Shown: one piece after another, positions 56,123-64,000 of the stretch
Numbering within the stretch: the stretch's first letter is position 1
Layout: each line of letters begins with the position of its first letter
Assembly (NCBI RefSeq): GCF_000004195.4
Contig: NC_030683.2
Coordinates: 50,419,358-50,483,357, forward strand
DNA length: 64,000 bases
DNA from: Xenopus tropicalis
Taxonomy: Eukaryota; Chordata; Amphibia; Anura; Pipidae
Direction of reading: 5' to 3'
Made by a program: the position numbers and the translations under genes
Notes under the pieces: model-generated
The model's input: only the letters and a program-made list of their open reading frames with translations
The model's database searches: none
What the model was told of the DNA's origin: nothing

Positions 56123-58001
56123 AGTGTACAGTAAGTTATTTTAAGTTTTACAGCAATAAGTGGGTGTGGCTATGCGGGTAACACATTGGGGAATGGATTC
56201 TACAATAGAGAACATGCCAAGAACAGCAACCTCTTGAATGGATGAAATACTTTTGCAATAAATCACAAGTATTGTCTAACAGAGGATTGTTGGAAAACCC
56301 CAGACAATATACACACCAACAGAAATATATAGAGAAAGCTGGTCCACAAAGTGGATGCATCAAATGTTTGGTCATTTTTTTAAGTTCTTAACTTCTTTGC
56401 ATTCAGGTTCAAGACCTTTTCTTATCTATCTATTACAATGTAATATGGAACTAAGAGATATATAATATATAACAAAAAATAACTTGCATATATAAAGCAT
56501 AATTTCTATGAAACAGGCAATTCTTGTATAACTATAGTATGCATATTTACATAAAATTGGCAAATGGTTAATTTCTAGGTTTATGTTTATTAGCTCTATT
56601 AGTGCTGTTATACAATTCCTGCAACATGTTTAATGTGACCAAAAGGAACTCTTTTTCTTCTTTTTTATCTTCTTTTTTTATCATGATTAATTTAATACAG
56701 ACAAAAGTATGATTGTACACATGGGAATTTTCAATCATACATTCTGAGTGAGCCATTGTGTTATAAATAATGTGAAAATGATGGTCTAATTCCCATTATT
56801 ATTGTGCCACAGATTGCTGCCTAGCAACTGCATTTACATGAGCTATACTTTGCCTTTTTCCCTGAGAGGGTTAATGCTATTACAATTGAACTAATGCTGG
56901 AAAATACAAGGATAAAGAAAGCCTTTCATTCTCTGTCAGATTCTGCAGGTGATTACAAAGCCTTTTAGCCCCCCACATGCACAGTACACGTTCTTTTTAA
57001 GCATGAAAGAAACTCCTACAAACACACTGAGGGACAGGTCTTGATGTCGATATAAAATCAGATATTGAACAATTCTAATAAGCAATTAGATTATAATGCC
57101 ATCATGTCCCCTGTAAGGTTGGGAATTATTTGATGGTAATGTTCTTGTACTTTTAATTTACACTTTCAAAGATCAGTCACATATTAAAAGGCTGCAGAGA
57201 AAGTAATTTGACGGCAGGTGTAATAAGTAGGACGTGCACTGCTGCAGTGCCAAAAGGTCATGCCATTGTTTCAAGACTGTTGGCAGTAGATCAGCACGGG
57301 TGAATAGCAGTGGATATACAGTATAGGTCAAAGCTTTACGATATTGCAAGAACAATAAAAATAGATCTTAGTCATAGAAATGTCAGTTCATTCTCTTGGA
57401 TTATTAAATAGAATTATGCCAAGCCATAAATAGCTAATTCCCTACCTTTAGCGGGTCTGTGCTGGAGGTTCACAAATGCAGAAATATCCTTAGTGGCTGA
57501 AGTGACAGACTCCTGTGCAATGGCTCACTCCACTAACAGCAGCTGGTGCTGAAGATTGTCCCACTCCTTATCTTACTGCAGGGGGAGTATGTGCATGTGT
57601 TCAGGAGGAAGGGAGGGAGGGATGGATGGATGAAGGAAAGCTCAAGCATTTAAATGTGGACTAAAAAAATAGGGATAAATAAAAAAAAACAGAAATATTT
57701 TAAAAATATTGTGATAAGAAATATACAAATACTATATGAAATACTGGATCAACTTGTTACAGATGGAACTGTCTACTGCATGTTCTGTGCTATTATGAAC
57801 AGTGCTAAGAGCATACCTTGAGGATTCATAAGTACTGGGCAAATCGGCAAACCGACAGGAATCATTAAGTCATTAATAAAAACAGCAGTGATAGTATAGC
57901 GCATACACATTTCTACATTTATTTAGTTTGTGTTTATATATCTCATATTTATCTTTTAGAAAAAGCTCAGCTGTTACCTTCTGGAGCACTAAAACATTAT
58001 T
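56123..58001. other. Repeat-poor stretch, no gene proven
   Basis: Few repeat hallmarks are visible. The part 56815-57000 (CTAGCAACTGCATTTACATG, then TTAATGCTATTACAATTGAA) looks like unique sequence rich in homeodomain-like words. On the minus strand an open stretch within 57430-57535 ends in AAAG/GTAGGG near 57443-57450, a good splice-donor match, so an exon is possible, but no protein is recognised. Confidence 0.35.
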
Positions 58002-58298
58002 TTGCCCAGTCCTGCGCTTAAGGGCAAATGCCCATACCTAGTGCACTCTTACCTTCCAGTTTGTGCCTGTATGTTACCCAACCACTTAGATTGTAAGCTC
58101 TACAGGGCAGGGACCTCCTTCCTACTGTGTCTCATAACACATGGCACTTATTCCCTGTGTATTTATACTTATTTATTATATTTATTATAACACTTGTCCT
58201 CCCTGTGTGTAATTTTGTATATTGTAAGATTGTACAGTGCTGCGTACCCTTGTGGCACTTTATAAATAAAGTTATACATACATACACTTCAATTCCAT
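58002..58298 (+). mobile_element. Non-LTR/SINE 3' region with TACATACA-like tail
   Basis: TTAGATTGTAAGCTCTACAG, then GGCAGGGACCTCCTTCC, later TTGTAAGATTGTACAGTGCTG and CTTTATAAATAAAGTTATAC followed by ACATACATAC give a LINE or SINE 3' end with a short tandem tail. The GATTGTAAGCTC...GGGCAGGGAC phrase resembles the L2-type 3' end shared by many SINEs, and its counterpart is seen in the tail of the SINE at 18108. No coding capacity. Confidence 0.65.
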
Positions 58299-58630
58299 TC
58301 CCCCCCCAGGGCATACAGTAACTTGTATTTAGTTAGATTGGGTCCTTAGTTGTAGAATGGAAGCTATTTGCTTTTTCTGTATGAAAGTATTCCTCTGGCA
58401 GTTCAAGAACTGTCCAGTAGATGTCACTGTACTATTCTATAGAAAGAGAAGGTTCCATGTGCACTCTTTTTGTTTTGCACAATTAGTGGAGGAAGTTGTG
58501 TGGGCTAGAGCAGCGTTTTTCAACTGTGCCGCGAGATGTTGCCTGGTGTGCCGTAGGCAGGGCCGCAATTTTTACTTTTCCCTTTAATAAAATCCGGGCC
58601 CTGTCATTGGTTGCGCCCCATGTGTACGGG

Positions 58631-58700
58631 TGACGTCAGTACGCACGGGGCGCAACGTTATAAAAGGGCCTGTGTGCGGTCGCGTGTAGGCAGAAGTGCA
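58631..58700 (+). promoter_or_regulatory. CRE palindrome plus TATA box, promoter-like
   Basis: A perfect TGACGTCA, the full cAMP-response element, is at 58631-58638. TATAAAAGGG starts at 58659, about 20 bp downstream, in a CpG-rich context. Transcription would be expected to start near 58690 on the plus strand, reading toward the minisatellite. Only short open frames follow (ATG at 58713 and 58724). The motifs are seen directly; activity is inferred. Confidence 0.5.
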
Positions 58701-58756
58701 GAGGCGGCGCGCATGAGGGGAAGATGCTGCTGAAGCCGCCGAAGAGCAGAAGTAAA

Positions 58757-59212
58757 ATGCTGCTGGGCACCAATGTATTAGGGGGGGGCCACGGGGCACA
58801 CTGACTTATGGGGGCACTGCTGCTGGGCACCAATGTACTAGGGGGGCTGGCTCTTGGCACCAATGTACTGGGGGGCACTGCTGCTGGGCACCAATGTACT
58901 AGGGGGGCACTGCTCTTGGCACCAATGTACTAGGGGGGCACTGCTGCTGGGCACCAATGTACTAGGGGGGCACTGCTCTTGGCACCAATGTACTAGGGGG
59001 GCACTGCTGCTGGGCACCAGTGTACTAGGGGGGCACTGCTCTTGGCACCAATGTACTAGGGGGGCACTGCTGCTGGGCACCAATGTACTAGAGGGGCACT
59101 GCTCTTGGCACCAATGTACTAGGGGGGCACTGCTGCTGGGCACCAATGTACTAGGGGGGCACTGCTGCTGGGCACCAGTGTACTAGGGGGGCACTGCTGC
59201 TGGGCACAGAGT
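58757..59212. repeat. Minisatellite of alternating 31- and 32-bp units
   Basis: About 13 to 14 units share CACCAATGTACTAGGGGGGC. Two types alternate: one begins GCTGCTGGG (32 bp) and the other GCTCTTGG (31 bp), so the array is largely a 63-bp dimer repeated about five times. The last units are all of the GCTGCTGGG type. The 110- and 102-codon open frames on the two strands arise from the dimer length being a multiple of three; they are not genes. Confidence 0.95.
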
Positions 59213-59312
59213 TAAATTTTTTAACATTTTCTAATGGCGGTGTGCCTCGTGATTTTTTTCATGAAACAAGTGTGCCTTTGCCCAAAAAAGGTTGAAAAAC
59301 ACTGGGCTAGAG

Positions 59313-60866
59313 GGCCATGAACAGTCAGGTTCCAGTGAAGGAGAAGTGAGTGCCAGGTCAGTTTCTGTTAAAGGTCACTCTAGGAGTGAAAGATAGGATT
59401 AGGAGAAGTTAATGAGCAGCTCAAGGCTCAAATGAAGTGAAGTGAGGGTTAATTCCCTGCAGTGCATGCAGTTAGGCCCAGGAAAAGATAGATTCCTGGG
59501 CTAGAGTGGCAGGCTTTACTACCTCAGGGTCTGCAACAGCTACAAGGTACTGTATATCATATGTGTAGAGACCTTCAGGTGTTTGCTGAACTGAGCACAC
59601 ACATCCAAAAGAGATTATAAAAAGATCCATATGTTTGCTAGTTATTTAAATTTACTGTGTTCTTCAAATAAACATTTCAACCATATCTCTGTGTGACTGA
59701 TGATCAGAGAAGTTCTGAGGGAGAGGAATTACAGCCCAGTCTGTCCTAAACCTGGGTGCAGCCATGCCATTTTATAATGTACCTGCTCTCCAGTGTAGAG
59801 GAGGCACAGGACACACAAAGCACCAAAAAAGTGGAAATCAGTGGTGGCAAGTAGTGAGCATTTTCCATAACAAATCCACAGTTTAATGACGAGCATTGGG
59901 AAAAAATTAGAATTTCTGCCCATTCCAAAACCAACAGACATCTTCGACTTCCAGAAGGCCATGTTACTTAGCATGCATGCACTTAATGAGCGAGACCCCC
60001 TGCTCCCTTATTATGCGCATGCGTGCGAAGTGAGAGATGGATGCGACTCACCCATCTACCTTACATGCATGCACATAATCACCCAGTTGTGGCACTCACT
60101 CTTTATATGCATGCATGTGCCTCCATGTGGCTTCCCACGCCAAAAATTCTTTCCTGGTTTGGGCAGCTTAGCGCTGTAGGGGGCTATTTTTCATTCTCCC
60201 ACCCGGCTCTGTTAGCTCACAACTCTGGTGGGGAAAGCAATTTCAGGGTGATTGAAAAATGGGGCTTTGTATCTTTTTCTCTTTACTGAAGCTGTTAATG
60301 TTCTGTGGTACTGTGCATTACAAGTAGATAATCTACTTCAGAAGACAGGGTTGCTAATAAGTGCTGTCTGGGCATCTTGACAAACATGACTCATAATATT
60401 TCTGAAGATGTTGGTTCTAAATAAAGTTAACTGTCACCAATACTTGTGTAAGACAAAGCTGATTTTAATTAAAAGCATCCTCACATTATGAAGCTACCAC
60501 CGGTTATGCTCTCATCATACCAGAGAACCATTTGCACTTTGTGTTTCCCACATGCCTCTAGACAAATTCCAAACAGGATTTGATGCCATATTCTTTGAAT
60601 TTTTTAAGAAAGGATTTAACAGTTCTCCAAAGATGTTAAGAACTTGGTATTTTTATTTATAACCCAACCCTGATTGTTGATTCTCCAGAACCTTATCCCA
60701 TACTTGCTTTGATAGCATTTTGGTTTATCTGATACAGTGTTTTTAGATATGGAGTGTCATTTACATTGAAACCAGGTGCAAATACTTGACATTTATATGT
60801 CATTTATATAAATATAGGTCATTTATGTGCCTTCCTCAGTTTACCCCAAAGGAATAGTGCACTGCC
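59313..60866. other. Non-coding DNA with GCATGC-rich patch
   Basis: No gene is recognised. Around 59970-60125, GCATGCATGCACTTAATG, GCGCATGCGTGCGAAG, ACATGCATGCACATAATC and ATATGCATGCATGTGCC form a loose 45-50-bp-spaced series of alternating purine-pyrimidine words. Confidence 0.45.
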
Positions 60867-61045
60867 TAAAGGTGGCTATACACGGGCAAATTTAAGCTGC
60901 CGATTCAGGTCCTTCAGACTGACGCGGCAGCTTATGTGGCTGTGTTTGGTGTCCTCCAGTGGGCCCACCCAACCGATATCAGATGTTGATTGGGGATGTT
61001 TGATTTGGGATTGTGACCGATTCAGCTCCTCCAACAGGCTCTTTT
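60867..61045 (+). mobile_element. Partial MITE, TAAAGGTGGCTATACACGGG family
   Basis: The left end TAAAGGTGGCTATACACGGG is followed by GCTGCCGATTCAGGTCCTTC and GGGCCCACCCAACCGATATC, which match the elements at 1965 and 25282. The right end is not recognisable, so the copy is truncated or decayed. Confidence 0.65.
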
Positions 61046-61673
61046 CCCGTTAACACAAGAAATGGCATTTACGGGGGCAATTTATTCAAGGGCGTTTTTA
61101 TTTACAAATAACTTTGAAACCAGTTCAGATATTTAATAATTGTACCTTGCAGTAGTATTATATTTTCTTCCATTAGGCAGACACTGCTTTCAATAGCACT
61201 GGAGATTTTTAATGAATGTATATTAGAAATTTGCTTAGAATTGCATTTTCTTTGCTGAGAAAAATTTATTTCTGGCTTTACATTCAAAAATAATTCCTTG
61301 AGGCACGGATGCTCTAACATCAAGTAGTAAAATACACATTGAAAGGCTATATCCTACAAAATGCAGCATTAAAAATTAATAGGTAAATATCCAAGAAAAT
61401 TATGGGTTAAACTTACTTTTCCTTTCCAAATGGTGAATTGTTGGCAAGAAAGGCTTGCAGAATCACTATAAAGCCCATGGCTATGAGTTAGGCTTAATGC
61501 ATACATTGTAATTAAAGGAAAACTATACCCCCTAACAATGTAGGTCTCTATAAAAACATGTCACATAAAACATGTAAAACCCAGTTTCATCTAAATAAAC
61601 CATTTTCATATGAATATACTTTAGTAGTATGTGCCATTGGGTAAACCTCAACAGAAAACTGCAATTTTAAGAA
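61046..61673. other. AT-rich non-coding DNA, no gene recognised
   Basis: A 73-codon minus-strand frame has no domain. TTAAAGGAAAACTATACCCC at about 61514 resembles a T2 end but no partner was found nearby. Confidence 0.4.
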
Positions 61674-62098
61674 TTAAAGGAACAGTAACACCAAAAGTGT
61701 ATAAAAGAAATTCCAATATAATGTACTGCTGCTCTGCACTGGTACAACTGGTGTGTTTGCCTCAGAAACACTACTATGGTTTATATAAAGAATGCAGCTG
61801 TGTAGACATGAGGGCAGCCATTCAAAGGAGAAAAGGCACAGGCACATAGCAGATAACAGATAAAACACTATTGTATTCTACAGAGCTTATCCGTTATCTG
61901 CTATGTAACCTGTGCCTTTTCTCCTTTTTTCCAACTTGAATGGCTGCCCCCGGGGCTACACAGCAGCTTATTATATATATATAAACTATAGTAGGGTTTC
62001 TGTAGCAAACACACAACTTTTACCAGTGCAGGGGAACAGTGCATTATATTTCATTTACTTTAAAACTCTTTAATTTTTTGGTGTTACTGTTCCTTTAA
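61674..62098. mobile_element. T2-like MITE, TTAAAGGAACAGTAACA family
   Basis: TTAAAGGAACAGTAACACC at the left mirrors GGTGTTACTGTTCCTTTAA at the right, with TTAA at both ends. As in the copy at 48660, GGAGAAAAGGCACAGG...ATAGCAGATAAC and its inverse form long interior arms around about 61855-61890. The 72-codon frame is incidental. Confidence 0.92.
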
Positions 62099-62639
62099 GG
62101 GCCACCTCCTGGGCTCATATGATTTACAGTGCACACAAACAAGCCAAGGCACACCAACATGCTAGGCCCCATCAGCCAATTAATGGACAGAGTTCTGCCT
62201 TTTGCTCCCACACTACTTCCTGTTACAGTTACAGCTGCATTATTTCTGGTCATGTGATCTCTGAGGGAGCACACAGCCCATCACTAAATGGTGGATCAAG
62301 GGAAAGGACATAAAAGGGCAATATTTACTGATATATATGTTCCAGTTTGATGAGATTCTTTAATAGGGCATTTAACATAATATCTGCTGGTTAAGTATTC
62401 ATTTGGGGGGGTATAGTTTTTATTTAAAGGACTAGTAATAACAGAAATTATAACATCTCTAAAGACATGTATATATAGAAGTCACTTAGAGGGGCATTTA
62501 TCAATGTTGACATTTTCTTAAAAAACCCAAAATACAACATTGACTCATGGAAAAAATGTAATCGTAATAAACATTCCAAGGTACATGTAGTGAAAACGTT
62601 TTAACATTATTGTGTTTGGTTGAAAACGACTTCAGCTTA
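62099..62639. other. Non-coding spacer, nothing recognised
   Basis: No ORF or repeat ends are recognised. Frames are 64 codons or fewer. Confidence 0.4.
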
Positions 62640-64000
62640 TTCTTCCGCTTTTTCTTCTTATTCTTAGTGCCCCCCATTTTCTAAACGCTACTCCTCCTAC
62701 AGTTTTAGGGGTACAACACCCAAACTCCCCACATTTCTTCGCCCTATAGCGGAGCAGGTTGCTTGTGCTTTCCTAAGCGATCCCGCTTAGATTGGTTTGA
62801 TGCCAGAGTTCCCAAACTATGCACAGTCAGTCTCCGGGTGATTAAGTATTCAAGTTGTTTTTTTTTTAAGTGGGCGGAGCCACAAACAGCCAATCAGATT
62901 TTACCTATTGACTTTCAATAGGGAAATTCAACCTGCTGCCATTCTCACAGTATCCTCACAGTGTTCTCACAGTATCTCCCAGGGTCCCAAACTTTTCACA
63001 GCTGGTCACTAGGGGACTGCAGGTTTAGTTTTGAAAAAGTGGGTGGAGTCACCAACAGCCAATCAGATTTCACCTATTGAATTTTATTGGTTTGATGCCA
63101 GGGTTCACAAACTTTGCAGTCAGTCACTGGGTGACTTTGTAGTCAAGGTTAGAAAATGTGGGCGGGCTGCCAAAAGCCAATCACATTTCTTTCATTTTAA
63201 CTGCTGCAATTCTCACATGTTTATTGTCAGGGTCCCCAAACTTTGCACAAGTTTCCAAGTTTAGAAAAGTGGGTGGGGCCAACAACAGCCAATTAGATTT
63301 CACCTATAGATGTTTAAATTTAAACTGCTGCCATTCTTTAAATATTAATACTAAGGTCCCCAAACTGTGCAGAGCTAGTCATCAGGTAACTGTGGTTCAG
63401 AGTTAGTAAAAGTGGGTGGAGCCACCAACAGCCAATCAGATTTTAACTATTGATTTTCAATGGGGAAATTCAACCTGCTGCCATTCTCACAGTATTAATA
63501 CCAGGGCAACTAGGGGACTAGATTTTTAGGTTTTAAAAAAAGTGGGTGGAGCCACCAACAGCCAATCAAACTTCACCTATTGAATTTTTAAAATTTAAAA
63601 TGCTGCCATTCCCACACTATTTATGCCAGGGTGCCCACTGTTTGTCACTGGGTGACTTCAACTCAAGGTTAGAAAAAGTGGGCACACCCACCAACCACCA
63701 ATCACAATTTACCCATTGACTTTTACTGGTTTAAATTTAAACTGCTGCCGTTCTTTAACTATTAATCCTAGGGTCCCTAAACTTTGCAGAGTTAGTCACT
63801 GGGCAGTTCCAGGTTAGAAGAAGTGGGCGGAGCAACCAACCACCAATCAGATGTCACTTGATGACATTCAGTGGGGAAATTTAAATTGCTGCCATTCAGA
63901 AACTATTAAAACCAGGGTCCCCAAACTTTGCACGGTGGTTTTTACTATATAATTGTGGTCCAAGGTTAGAAAATGGGTGGAACCAACTACAGATCAGATT
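62640..64000. repeat. Tandem array with a CCAAT-like core in most units, cut by the window end
   Basis: After a distinct leader (62640-62800: TTCTTCCGCTTTTTCTTCTT, CTAAACGCTACTCCTCC, CCCTATAGCGGAGCAGG), nine units follow, each centred on a phrase near AAGTGGGYGGAGCCACCAAC, AGCCAATCAGATTT and ACCTATTGA. CCAAT-like words stand near 62889, 63058, 63176, 63288, 63431, 63561, 63698 and 63842, with a degenerate one near 63990, so spacing varies from 112 to 169 bp. Most units add CTGCTGCCATTC and GGTCCCCAAACTTTGCA. Divergence between units is considerable. The family is unnamed by me; it is probably part of a larger mobile element or a dispersed satellite. Confidence 0.9.

Larger units (their letters stand above)
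58511..59304. mobile_element. hAT-type element with perfect 8-bp target duplication
   Basis: The left end is CAGCGTTTTTCAACTGTGCC and the right end is AGGTTGAAAAACACTG (inverse CAGTGTTTTTCAACCT). GGCTAGAG occurs immediately outside both ends (58503-58510 and 59305-59312), an exact hAT-type duplication. The unit has no transposase. It encloses a CpG-rich promoter-like segment (58600-58760) and an alternating minisatellite (58757-59212). The outer 40-50 bp on each side (GCCGCGAG, GTGTGCC) are the mobile part proper; the interior may be captured sequence. Confidence 0.93.

Noticed and set aside
58838..59186. Repetitive proteins on both strands across the minisatellite
   Set aside because: The 63-bp dimer is divisible by three, so open frames arise automatically. 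Neither strand has a credible gene structure.
61514..61533. Possible additional T2 element start
   Set aside because: TTAAAGGAAAACTATACC resembles a T2 end, but no inverted partner or shared body was found before the next element.

Overview
The window looks like non-coding, transposon-dense genomic DNA from a vertebrate, most likely a Xenopus frog, with X. tropicalis favoured over X. laevis. The reasons are a Uribo2-like piggyBac transposase, many MITEs with TTAAAGG ends and TTAA flanks that match the T2 family described in Xenopus, CR1-like LINE fragments, a tRNA-derived SINE, and a copy that matches the hAT family SPIN as I remember it. I recognise no host protein-coding gene, rRNA, tRNA gene or CRISPR array. 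Most open frames lie in repeats or are short chance frames. The only convincing complete CDS is the piggyBac transposase.

Layout. 1-7 kb: AT-rich DNA with fold-back MITEs, one of which (5106-5870) holds a 17-bp minisatellite. 7-9.4 kb: a minus-strand CR1-like LINE (7587-8889) inserted into an older repeat, then two more MITEs. 9.4-27.4 kb: mostly single-copy-looking DNA. It carries a 218-bp hAT MITE with a perfect 8-bp target duplication (10939-11156), T2-like elements, the SPIN-like copy (16466-16652), a SINE (18108-18337), several palindromic MITEs, and a decayed third CR1 fragment (25636-25935).

The centrepiece is 28021-38519, a 10.5-kb piggyBac element bounded by TTAA on both sides. In order it has a left terminal repeat with subterminal palindromes, a CpG-rich block, a 160-bp tandem array, an intact 597-codon transposase, a 3' non-coding region, a 368/384-bp array with two different higher-order patterns, and a right terminal repeat. 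It sits 20 bp from a T2-like MITE that also used a TTAA site. The transposase would act on the terminal repeats and the TTAA. The CpG-rich block is a plausible promoter. The arrays have no known role.

38.5-64 kb: more single-copy-looking DNA with TA-flanked MITEs, a 287-bp near-perfect hairpin MITE (44582-44868), a plus-strand CR1 copy split by a nested MITE (45740-47475), more T2-like elements, and an hAT element with a perfect 8-bp target duplication. That hAT element encloses a two-type alternating minisatellite and a CRE-plus-TATA promoter-like segment (58511-59304). The last 1.3 kb is a 110-170-bp-period tandem array that runs off the window, with a CCAAT-like core in most units. All family names come from recalled hallmarks and visible termini; no database search was possible.
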